From assembly GCF_017654315.1 (NCBI RefSeq), contig NZ_CP072203.1, positions 3,472,001 through 3,536,000 of the forward strand: DNA of 64,000 bases. The letters run 5' to 3'. How positions within the stretch are numbered: the stretch's first letter is position 1; each line of letters begins with the position of its first letter. This document shows, piece by piece, positions 16,576-24,442 of this stretch. A program made the position numbers and the translations under genes. The notes under the pieces are model-generated. The model was not told the DNA's origin. It did no database searches and was given only the letters and a program-made list of their open reading frames with translations. The stretch is from Gordonia polyisoprenivorans (lineage in GTDB: Bacteria; Actinomycetota; Actinomycetes; Mycobacteriales; Mycobacteriaceae).

Positions 16576-18800
16576 GATCTCGGTCCGTTCTCGACGTTGC
16601 GCAGGATCTGCACGCTCGGGGTGTTCACCGTGACCCGGAATCGTCCGGTGTCGACGACCTCGTCGATCTGGTGTCGTAGCCATGCCGGGTCCTGGCCGTA
16701 CTGGAGTACGAGCATCTGGATCCCCTGATTGGTGATGTAGACGAAGTCGGGATCGCGCTGCTCGGTGCACAGTGCGATGTTGTTCAAACACGGATAGGAA
16801 TCGATGAACGCGAACTTCGGGCCGTGTGGGTCCAGCGTGCGACGAATGCCGACCGAGTGTGGCGCGTGGCTGAAACTCATCACCAGCGAATCCGGGGGGA
16901 TCGTCGCCATGAACTCATCGGTGAGCACCACCTCGTCGCGGGTGGACGCCTCGAACGCTGTGTTCAATCCGCGGTTGGTGGTTTCCAGGACACCGACGGC
17001 GAACACCGCGACGCACAACACCACCGACGTCAGCACGGTCAGCCGCGGCGACGCCGGTCGTCGACCGCGGGCCACGGCGATCCGGTGGCCCGCCCACGCG
17101 AGGGTCAGGGCGACGAACGGCGCCAGGACGGGTGAGGCGAGCAAGAAGCATCGGATGATCATCTCGCCGCCGTAACTCTGCAGTGCCACGAGCAGAAACG
17201 GTGCAGCACAAAGGAGACCGGCGATCAGCCGTGTTCGCTTGGTCCGCCAGACGAACCAGCCGACAAGACCGACGAGAGCGAATCCGCCGGAGGCCATCAT
17301 GCGCAGATACTGCATTCGGGTGTAGGTGGGGTCACCGCTGAGGCGATCACCGACCCCGGCTTCCACCGACTGGCCGACCTTGCCGACCTCCTCGACGAGA
17401 GACTGCAGGTGACCCAGCCAGAAGTCGGTGGCGCCGTAGGAGAACCACGCGGCGAAGATCAGACCGGCCGCCAGCCACAGGGTGCGGTAGCGCGTGGTTC
17501 CGGTCGCCGCGAATGCCGCCAACGCCACGATCGTGAGGATGGGCGTCATCTGATGGGAGACGGTGCCGGCCGCCACGATGACGACGAGTATCGCCTCGAT
17601 GGCCAGGGTGCGTCCCGCGCCAACGCCGGGTACGCGACCCGGGGTGCGCGCAAAGGCGTTGAGCACACGCTGAATTCGGCCGTCTTCCAGGTCGGGGAGC
17701 GGTGCCCGGCGCAGCTGCCACAGCAGGGTCGCAAGGATGGCGGTGTAGCCGATCAGGGCCATCGCCTGCGGTGCGAAGTAGTCCTGCTGATACCAGTTGA
17801 AGCCGTGGTAGAGCAGCACCGACATCCACGCCAGGCGGGCGCGGCCGGTCACTGCGATCGCGATGGCGTAGACGCCGAAGGACATCACCACACCCGACAC
17901 CAGGGGTGCCCACACCAGAACGCCGGTGACATCCGGTAGTCCGGCCGCGGTCTGGACGTGGGCGGCCATGCTGAAGAACCCGGCCCAGCTGAAGCGCGCG
18001 TCGATCTGGTCGGGGAGTGCGTGCCCCTGGGCGAGGATGCTGATGAAACCGCGGTGGACGAACGACGTCGGAATCGATGTCTCGCCGGTGGCGGCACCGA
18101 CGAGCATCCCGTTGTAGACGACCGCGAGCACCGTCGAGGCCGACAGCACCAGCGGGTCGAGGCGGCGGGCGCGCAGGGCGGTGACGATCACCACCGCGAG
18201 CAGGGCCAGCCCGACGAAGTAATAGGCGTCCAGACCGGCGACGACACCGAATCGACCGACCCGCAACACGTCGAGTGACTCGGCAGCCACGACGAACAGC
18301 ACCAGCGCGCCCAGCAGCGCCACGAGGCTGCGGGCCCGGGTGCGGGTCCACGTCCGGCGACCCAGCCGCCAGGTGCCCGATCGGGTCGCCGCGGGCAGGG
18401 TGCGCCACGTCCACAGGCACACCGCGAGCGTGGCGACCATCAGAATCGCCTGCGTCCGTGGCGGACTCCACCATTCGGCGATCATCGTGGTCTGCGCTGC
18501 GAGCACGGTGACCGACAACGAGATCGCCGCGGCGAGAACCGTCGACAATGCGCGACCGGGAATCCCCAGCGCGATGACCAGTGGCAGGCCGGGCAGGGTG
18601 AGGACGCCGAGGAAGACGAGTGCGGCGCGTACCCCGGCACCGGCGATGTCGATGTCGGCTGCGGCGGCACCATCGAGGAGGAGTAGCACCGCGGCGAGTA
18701 CCGCAGCCACCGACAGTGCCGCCCGCGGCGGGAATCCATACCCGACCGAGCGTCGATCGGTCTCGGGGCCGGCCTCGGATCGGTCTGCAGTGAGCGTCAT
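16572..18800 (-). CDS. Large polytopic membrane protein, possible GT-C transferase or glycan polymerase
   Basis: This 742-aa protein has about 15 predicted helices across residues 20-600 and a soluble C-terminal domain of about 130 residues (DEFMATIPPDSLVMSFSHAPHS onward). Loops such as HRGFISILAQGHALPDQIDARFSW and HGFNWYQQDYFAPQAMAL are rich in aromatic and acidic residues, as in lipid-sugar-dependent GT-C enzymes or Wzy polymerases. No diagnostic motif is certain. The ATG overlaps the double glycosyltransferase stop by 4 nt. The position in a glycan operon supports a transferase or polymerase role, which is inference. Confidence 0.7.
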   Translation of the reverse strand: MTLTADRSEAGPETDRRSVGYGFPPRAALSVAAVLAAVLLLLDGAAAADIDIAGAGVRAALVFLGVLTLPGLPLVIALGIPGRALSTVLAAAISLSVTVLAAQTTMIAEWWSPPRTQAILMVATLAVCLWTWRTLPAATRSGTWRLGRRTWTRTRARSLVALLGALVLFVVAAESLDVLRVGRFGVVAGLDAYYFVGLALLAVVIVTALRARRLDPLVLSASTVLAVVYNGMLVGAATGETSIPTSFVHRGFISILAQGHALPDQIDARFSWAGFFSMAAHVQTAAGLPDVTGVLVWAPLVSGVVMSFGVYAIAIAVTGRARLAWMSVLLYHGFNWYQQDYFAPQAMALIGYTAILATLLWQLRRAPLPDLEDGRIQRVLNAFARTPGRVPGVGAGRTLAIEAILVVIVAAGTVSHQMTPILTIVALAAFAATGTTRYRTLWLAAGLIFAAWFSYGATDFWLGHLQSLVEEVGKVGQSVEAGVGDRLSGDPTYTRMQYLRMMASGGFALVGLVGWFVWRTKRTRLIAGLLCAAPFLLVALQSYGGEMIIRCFLLASPVLAPFVALTLAWAGHRIAVARGRRPASPRLTVLTSVVLCVAVFAVGVLETTNRGLNTAFEASTRDEVVLTDEFMATIPPDSLVMSFSHAPHSVGIRRTLDPHGPKFAFIDSYPCLNNIALCTEQRDPDFVYITNQGIQMLVLQYGQDPAWLRHQIDEVVDTGRFRVTVNTPSVQILRNVENGPRS

Positions 18801-20887
18801 TCGAGCGATCCCGTCGGGAGTGCCTCGGGTCGGAGTGCCTCGGGTCGGGGTGCACCGGGGCGGCGTACGCCGGTGCCGGGCATCGCCCGTCTTCGGCAGC
18901 GACGGTGGCCGCGCAGGAACAGTACTGGTCCGGCGAAATAGCCGCGCCGTTCGAGCCTTCGCAGTTCGTCGGGCCATTGTTCCCGGGCGAAGGCCGAGAC
19001 ATTCTCCGAACCGGGTACCAACAGTGCGCGCAGACCCGCGGGAATGCGCCAGGCCAGGGCCAGGCCGTGCCGGGACAACGCCAGCTTGGTCAGCGATGCC
19101 GACATCCCGGTGCCGTATCCGTAACTCTGCGTGCGCAACTCGGCCATGTTGTCGCGGTGGTAGTGGGTCACCACGGCGTCGGGTCGGTAGGCGATCGCCC
19201 ATCCGGCGAGGATGACCGAACGCATCAGGTCGAGGTCCTCACCACCGCGGGATGGGGTGCCCGTGCCGAGGCGTTCGTCGAACACCCCGGTGTGCGGCAG
19301 GATCTCGGCGGCGAGCGCCAGGTTGTTCCCGCTGCCCAACTGGCCCGCGGTGTAGGGAAAGAAGAAGTTGTGCTCGCCGGCAACGCCCGCCGCGACGTGA
19401 GTCGGATGCGGGCGCAGCGCCCACACCGTGAGGTCTTCGCCCTTGTCGAACACCCGGGCGTCCTCGAACATCTGCTGGAGCTCGGTGAGGGATTCCACGC
19501 CCATCACGCGGCCGGTCACCGCACCGATGGTGCCGGTGGAATCGCGCACGAAGGTCTCCACGATCGTCGAAACCCAGTCGGGGCGGGGTTGGGCGTCGTC
19601 GTCGGTGAACGCGATGATCCGTCCCGCAGCCGCGGCGATACCGGCGTTGCGGGCTGCGGAGATGCCCGGAAACGACTCGTCGACCACCCGCAGCCGCGGA
19701 TCGTCGAAGTCATCGAGGATCTGCCGGGTCCGCCCGGACGCCGGACGGTTGTCGACGACGATGACCTCGAGCGGTGAATGGTGCTGGGCCAGCACCGCTT
19801 TCACGGTGCCGGCGAGGAGGTCTCGTCCGATCGTCGGGATGACGACCGACACCAAGTCGGAGCCGGTGAACCGTGCCCGCGTGGCCGACACCGGGCCACC
19901 GTCACGCCTGGCCGCGACCGGGCCACCGTCACGCCGGGCCGACACCGCACCGGCTGCGGTCACCGCCACGCCGAGCACCATCACGAGTACCCGCGCGAGC
20001 GCCCCGAGATCGCCGCGCAGCAGCTGAGCGAGGTACCGCAGGACCCCGGTGGGGATGGTCCGCAGGACGTAGGAGGTCTCCGCCGAGAACGCGTCGGTCG
20101 CGCCGGCCATCCGGCGCAACACGGCCTTCGACCGGCCCTCGTGCAGACAGCGTCGCAGAAAGTACCGCAGAGTCGCGCGGGACTCGGTGACCGAGTGGTC
20201 GACCGCGAATCCGGTGCGCCGCACGATGCGGCCGTCGGTGAACCGGCGGTGCAACTCGATGCCCATCAGGGTCTCCTCGCAACCGACGGGCAGGTCGCCG
20301 ACGCGCCCGAGTTCACCGGCGAAGCCCCCGATCTCGACCAGCTCGGCACGCCGGACGGCCATCGCGGCGCCGATCGGATTGCGGATGTCGGCACAGTCGG
20401 GGGCGATACCCCGATAGTCGCAGCCGACCACCCATCCGAACTCGTCGGGAAGCCAGCCGGGAGCGCCGGTGCCCGACCACGCGGCGTCCACGCGCCCGCC
20501 GATGGCGAGGATCGACGGGTCGCGGAAGGCTCGACGCACCTCGGCGAGACCGCCCGGCCGCAGCACCGCGTCGTCGTCGAGAAACACCACGAGATCCTCC
20601 GTCGCGCACCGCAAGCCGCTGTTGCGCGCACCGGACAGGCCACGGGTTTGCCCGTTGGGCACCACATCGATGCGTGCGGGAAGGTCGCGCACCAGGGTTG
20701 TCACCCGGTCCCCGAGCACGTCGTTGTGGTCGGTGACCACCACCAGACGATCGGCAGGACACAGCTGCGAGGTGACCGCATCGATCGCGCGTGTCAGCAG
20801 CGCCATCCGATCGTCGGTGTAGCAGCAGATGACGACGCACATGCTGTGGACATGCGGATGGGGGTCATGCGGATGGGGTGAGGTCAC
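18797..20887 (-). CDS. Tandem double GT2 glycosyltransferase
   Basis: This 696-aa protein contains two GT2 domains. The first (about 15-280) has CVVICCYTDDR, GLSGARNSG and the metal site DDD at 104-106. The second (about 350-600) has VSVVIPTIGRDLL, GISAARNAGI, FTDDDAQPRPDW and GGEDLDLM. A hydrophobic stretch (VLVMVLGVAVTAAGAV) and a repeated ARRDGGPV link them. GTG 20887 is preferred because GAGGGAG lies 8 nt before it; GTG 20941 would add 18 residues without a ribosome site. The C-terminus carries a 15-nt repeat. An IdeR-like box lies upstream. It could add two different sugars to one acceptor. Confidence 0.85.
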   Translation of the reverse strand: MTSPHPHDPHPHVHSMCVVICCYTDDRMALLTRAIDAVTSQLCPADRLVVVTDHNDVLGDRVTTLVRDLPARIDVVPNGQTRGLSGARNSGLRCATEDLVVFLDDDAVLRPGGLAEVRRAFRDPSILAIGGRVDAAWSGTGAPGWLPDEFGWVVGCDYRGIAPDCADIRNPIGAAMAVRRAELVEIGGFAGELGRVGDLPVGCEETLMGIELHRRFTDGRIVRRTGFAVDHSVTESRATLRYFLRRCLHEGRSKAVLRRMAGATDAFSAETSYVLRTIPTGVLRYLAQLLRGDLGALARVLVMVLGVAVTAAGAVSARRDGGPVAARRDGGPVSATRARFTGSDLVSVVIPTIGRDLLAGTVKAVLAQHHSPLEVIVVDNRPASGRTRQILDDFDDPRLRVVDESFPGISAARNAGIAAAAGRIIAFTDDDAQPRPDWVSTIVETFVRDSTGTIGAVTGRVMGVESLTELQQMFEDARVFDKGEDLTVWALRPHPTHVAAGVAGEHNFFFPYTAGQLGSGNNLALAAEILPHTGVFDERLGTGTPSRGGEDLDLMRSVILAGWAIAYRPDAVVTHYHRDNMAELRTQSYGYGTGMSASLTKLALSRHGLALAWRIPAGLRALLVPGSENVSAFAREQWPDELRRLERRGYFAGPVLFLRGHRRCRRRAMPGTGVRRPGAPRPEALRPEALPTGSLE
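18813..18857. repeat. 15-nt tandem repeat, 3 units
   Basis: Three 15-nt units (18813, 18828, 18843) encode the PEALRPEALP-type tail of the double glycosyltransferase. Confidence 0.85.
19884..19937. repeat. 27-nt in-frame tandem duplication
   Basis: Two 27-nt units (19884-19910, 19911-19937), followed by a partial third, encode the ARRDGGPV repeats in the linker between the two GT2 domains. Confidence 0.85.
20851..20880. repeat. 15-nt tandem duplication
   Basis: Two near-identical 15-nt units starting CATGCGGATGGGG (20851 and 20866) encode the His-Pro-rich N-terminus (SPHPHDPHPHVHS) of the double glycosyltransferase. Confidence 0.8.
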
Positions 20888-20967
20888 CGGGTGTACTCCC
20901 TCGAATCCGGTCGGGTCGGGCTCGCGGGTTCCGTGCCGCACGGGAATGCACGGGAATTCGGTGCCGC

Positions 20968-20986
20968 TAAGGTGAGCCTAAGCTAG
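20968..20986 (-). promoter_or_regulatory. IdeR/DmdR-type iron box upstream of the double-GT2 operon
   Basis: Read on the - strand, CTAGCTTAGGCTCACCTTA matches 15 of 19 consensus positions. It lies 81 nt upstream of the chosen start at 20887 and 132 nt from the divergent ABC-F start, so it most likely controls the leftward four-gene glycan operon. Confidence 0.7.
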
Positions 20987-21103
20987 TGTAGTAGACCCTA
21001 ACCCGGCGTCCCAATCGGCCGTCGCCTGTCGTCGCCGCGCCCCCGCTCCGCGTCGCTGACGTGGACGAATCCCGGCGATGCGGTCTTGATGTCGCTCGGC
21101 CAT

Positions 21104-21109
21104 TAGACT
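21104..21109 (+). promoter_or_regulatory. -10 element for a leaderless ABC-F transcript
   Basis: TAGACT ends 8 nt before GTG 21118 and no ribosome site is present, the usual layout of leaderless actinobacterial genes. It decides the start. Confidence 0.55.
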
Positions 21110-21117
21110 GGACCGTC

Positions 21118-22746
21118 GTGATCACCGCGACCGACCTCGAAGTCCGAGCGGGCGCCCGGACCCTGTTGTCGGCGCCCGGCTCGGCGCTGCGCATCCAACC
21201 CGGCGACCGCATCGGGCTCGTCGGACGCAACGGCGCCGGGAAGACCACGACGCTGCGCATCCTGGCCGGGGAGACCGAGCCCTATGCCGGCGCCGTCGTG
21301 CGCAGCGGCGAGATCGGGTACCTGCCGCAGGACCCCAAGGAGGGCGACCTCGAGGTACTCGCCCGTGATCGGGTGCTCTCGGCGCGCGGACTCGACTCGA
21401 TCATGCGCCAGATGGAAAAGCAGCAGGCGCTGATGGCCGAGGCCGCCGATGACAAGGTGCGCGACAAGGCGGTCGTGAAGTACGGGCAACTCGAGGAGCG
21501 GTTCTCCGCGCTCGGCGGTTACGTCGCCGAGTCCGAGGCGGCACGGATCTGCCATTCCCTCGGCCTGCCCGATCGCGTTCTCGGTCAGCCCCTACGCACC
21601 CTGTCCGGTGGCCAGCGACGGCGAATCGAGCTGGCGCGCATCCTGTTCGCCGCCTCCGACGGTGCCGGCAAGTCGGATACGACGCTCCTGCTCGACGAGC
21701 CGACCAACCACCTCGACGCCGACTCGATCACCTGGCTGCGGGGATTCCTGCAGAACCACGAGGGCGGGCTCGTCGTCATCAGTCACGACGTCGAGTTGCT
21801 CGCCGACGTGGTGAACCGGGTGTGGTTCCTCGACGCGGTGCGCGGTGAGGCCGACGTCTACAACATGGGGTGGAAGCGCTACCTCGACGCGCGTGCCACC
21901 GACGAGCAGCGACGCAAACGTGAACGTGCCAACGCCGAGAAGAAGGCGTCGGCGCTGCGCACACAGGCCGCCAAACTCGGCGCGAAGGCGACCAAGGCCA
22001 CCGCGGCCCAGAACATGCTCAAACGAGCCGACCGCATGCTCGACTCGCTCGAGGAGGAGCGGGTGGCCGACCGGACGGCGAAGATCCGCTTCCCCGACCC
22101 CGCCACCTGTGGGAAGACGCCGTTGATGGCGTCGGGGTTGACCAAGAACTACGGCTCCCTGGAGATCTTCACCGGGGTGGATCTCGCGATCGACAAGGGC
22201 AGCCGCGTGGTTATTCTCGGTCTCAACGGTGCCGGTAAGACCACCCTGCTCAAACTGCTCGCCGGGGTCGAGACACCCGATCGGGGTTCACTGGAACCCG
22301 GATACGGGCTCAAGATCGGCTATTTCGCGCAGGAACACGACACCCTCGACGACGGGGCGTCGGTGTGGGAGAACATCCGGCACGCCGCGCCCGACGCCGG
22401 TGAACAGGACCTGCGTGGCCTGCTCGGTGCGTTCATGTTCTCCGGTGCTCAACTCGACCAGCCGGCGGGCACCCTGTCCGGTGGTGAGAAGACGCGACTG
22501 ACACTGGCCGGACTCGTGTCGTCGGCGGCCAACGTGTTGCTCCTCGACGAGCCCACCAACAACCTCGACCCGATCTCGCGGGAACAGGTCCTCGACGCCC
22601 TGCGCAGCTATACCGGGGCCGTGGTCCTGGTGACCCACGACCCCGGTGCCGCCGCAGCGCTCGATCCGCAGCGCGTGATCCTGCTGCCCGACGGCACCGA
22701 GGATCACTGGTCCGAGGAGTATCAGGAACTCATCGAACTCGCCTGA
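21118..22746 (+). CDS. ABC-F family ATPase (Rv1473-like)
   Basis: This 542-aa cytosolic protein has two ABC cassettes and no membrane domain. Walker A motifs are GRNGAGKTT (near 41) and GLNGAGKTT. Signatures are LSGGQ and LSGGE, with Walker B LLLDEPTNHLD and LLLDEPTNNLD. A Lys/Arg/Ala-rich linker (ERANAEKKASALRTQAAKLG) matches the ribosome-contacting linker of ABC-F factors. It probably acts on the ribosome in translation or antibiotic protection. In mycobacteria the counterpart Rv1473 lies next to Rv1474c-acn; here 11.5 kb of other genes intervene. Confidence 0.9.
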   Translation: MITATDLEVRAGARTLLSAPGSALRIQPGDRIGLVGRNGAGKTTTLRILAGETEPYAGAVVRSGEIGYLPQDPKEGDLEVLARDRVLSARGLDSIMRQMEKQQALMAEAADDKVRDKAVVKYGQLEERFSALGGYVAESEAARICHSLGLPDRVLGQPLRTLSGGQRRRIELARILFAASDGAGKSDTTLLLDEPTNHLDADSITWLRGFLQNHEGGLVVISHDVELLADVVNRVWFLDAVRGEADVYNMGWKRYLDARATDEQRRKRERANAEKKASALRTQAAKLGAKATKATAAQNMLKRADRMLDSLEEERVADRTAKIRFPDPATCGKTPLMASGLTKNYGSLEIFTGVDLAIDKGSRVVILGLNGAGKTTLLKLLAGVETPDRGSLEPGYGLKIGYFAQEHDTLDDGASVWENIRHAAPDAGEQDLRGLLGAFMFSGAQLDQPAGTLSGGEKTRLTLAGLVSSAANVLLLDEPTNNLDPISREQVLDALRSYTGAVVLVTHDPGAAAALDPQRVILLPDGTEDHWSEEYQELIELA

Positions 22747-22749
22747 GAC

Positions 22750-22770
22750 CGGCCGGGGTCACCCCGACCG
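22750..22770. terminator. Possible bidirectional terminator hairpin
   Basis: CGGCCGGG (22750-22757), loop GTCAC, CCCGACCG (22763-22770) forms an 8-bp stem with one mismatch, between the convergent ABC-F and acyl-CoA synthetase genes. No T-tract follows. Confidence 0.35.
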
Positions 22771-22789
22771 ATCCACAGACGAACGATCG

Positions 22790-24337
22790 TCAGACGTTCG
22801 ACGGCCAATACGCCTTGCGGAGAATCCCTTTCACGAGCTTGCCGGTGGGCGTCCGGGGTAGGTCGTCGACGAAGTCGACCGAGCGGGGCACCTTGTAGGC
22901 CGCGATCTTGTCTCGGGTGAAGTCGAGCAACTCGGCGGCGAGCTCGTCGGACGGCGAGAACCCGGGGGCGAGCTGGACGCACGCCTTGGCGACCTCGCCG
23001 AGATCCGGGTCGGGGACGCCGATCACCCCCACATCGAACACGGCGGGATGGGTGACGAGAACGTTCTCGGCCTCCTGCGGGTAGATGTTGACCCCGCCGG
23101 AGATGATCATGAACGCCTTGCGATCGGTGAGGTAGAGGTAGCCGTCCTCGTCGACGTACCCGACGTCGCCGGTGGTCGACCAGTTGTCGTGCGCGGGATG
23201 CCGTGCCTGCGCGGTCTTCTCCGGGTCGTTGTGATACTCGAAGACGGCCTCCTCGCGCTCGAAGTAGACCAGGCCGACCTCGCCGGTGGGCAGATCGTTG
23301 CCGTCCTCGTCACAGATGTGCACCACGCCGAGGAGCGGCTTACCCACCGAGCCCGGGTGATCGAGTGCCTCCTGGGGGCCGATGAACGTGGCACCGGCCG
23401 CCTCGGTGGAGGCGTAGTACTCGTGGATCACCGGGCCCCACCACTCGATCATGGCGCGCTTGACCTCGGCCGGGCACGGTGCGGCGGCGTGAACGGCGAC
23501 CTTCATGCTCGAGACGTCGTACCGGGAACGGACCTCCTCGGGCAGCTTCAGCATGCGGATGAACATGGTGGGTACCCACTGGCTGTGGGTGACGTGGTAG
23601 GTCTCGATGAGTCGCAGGGCCTCTTCGGGATCGAAGCGGTCCATGACCACCACGGTTCCGCCGACCGAATTGGTGGTGCCGCAATAACGTAGTGGCGCAG
23701 CGTGATACAGCGGTGCGGGGGAGAGATAGACGGAGTTCTCGTCGAAGCCGTACATCGGGGCGAAGATGGCCGTGTACGCGTCGGGGATCTCATCGACCTG
23801 CCCTTGCGGCAGAGGGGTCTGAATTCCCTTGGGCCGCCCGGTGGTTCCCGACGAGTAGAGCATGTCGGTGCCGCGCGGCTGATCGGTGCGCGGTTGCGGT
23901 GACGCGCTCGCGAGGACCTTCTCGTAGGAGTCGAAGCCGGGCAGGTCGCCGCCCCACACGAGACGATGACCGGGCGCGGCGAGCGCAGGGAGTTCACCCG
24001 CGCGTTCGACGGCGTGGGCCACCGACGCACCGGCGAAGACGACCTGCGCATTGGAGTCGGTGAGGATGTAGTTGGTCTCCTCGGCCGTCAGGTGATGGTT
24101 GATGGCGGTGATGTACATGCCGCTGCGCAGGGCCGCCCAGTACACCTCGAAGATGTGCAGGTCGTTCTCGGAGACCACGGCGATGGCATCCCCGGGCTTC
24201 AGGCCAAGCGATTCCAGATGATTGGCCAGACGCGTGGAGTTCTCGTCGAGTTCTCGGTAGGTCAACTGCTCGCCGGTCGAGGGGCGGATGACGGCGGGTT
24301 TGTCGGGGGTACGGGCGGCGAACACTCCAGGGAACAC
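22790..24337 (-). CDS. Acyl-CoA synthetase (FadD family)
   Basis: This 515-aa protein is an AMP-forming acyl/aryl-CoA ligase. The P-loop YSSGTTGRPKGI, the A5-like YYASTEAAG, TGDVGYVDEDGYLYLTDR and the C-terminal catalytic-lysine region PTGKLVKGILR are all intact. It resembles the FadD4/FadD12 type and probably activates a fatty or other organic acid to its CoA thioester. It has no carrier domain. GTG 24337 is preceded by GAGGAGAG. It is divergent from the AfsR-like regulator gene, and GAGCGCTC in the shared gap could be an operator. Confidence 0.85.
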   Translation of the reverse strand: MFPGVFAARTPDKPAVIRPSTGEQLTYRELDENSTRLANHLESLGLKPGDAIAVVSENDLHIFEVYWAALRSGMYITAINHHLTAEETNYILTDSNAQVVFAGASVAHAVERAGELPALAAPGHRLVWGGDLPGFDSYEKVLASASPQPRTDQPRGTDMLYSSGTTGRPKGIQTPLPQGQVDEIPDAYTAIFAPMYGFDENSVYLSPAPLYHAAPLRYCGTTNSVGGTVVVMDRFDPEEALRLIETYHVTHSQWVPTMFIRMLKLPEEVRSRYDVSSMKVAVHAAAPCPAEVKRAMIEWWGPVIHEYYASTEAAGATFIGPQEALDHPGSVGKPLLGVVHICDEDGNDLPTGEVGLVYFEREEAVFEYHNDPEKTAQARHPAHDNWSTTGDVGYVDEDGYLYLTDRKAFMIISGGVNIYPQEAENVLVTHPAVFDVGVIGVPDPDLGEVAKACVQLAPGFSPSDELAAELLDFTRDKIAAYKVPRSVDFVDDLPRTPTGKLVKGILRKAYWPSNV

Positions 24338-24442
24338 GATCTCTCCTCATCGGCGATGACAACTGTGAGCCAGGTTATAGCGAGCGCTCACTCGGCAGGT
24401 GAGATTCTGTCCGAATCGCCCGGATCCGTTTATCGTCGTCAC
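24338..24442. promoter_or_regulatory. Divergent promoter region between acyl-CoA synthetase and AfsR-like regulator
   Basis: The gap holds TATCGT (24431-24436) six nt before ATG 24443, a leaderless-type -10 for the regulator, and the palindromic GAGCGCTC within AGCGAGCGCTCACTCG, a pattern like a TetR-family operator. Which protein binds is unknown. Confidence 0.4.

Noticed and set aside
22790..24337. Acyl-CoA synthetase as part of a siderophore or aryl cluster
   Set aside because: It resembles FadD4/12-type CoA ligases, has no carrier nearby and no iron box. It is divergent from a regulator.
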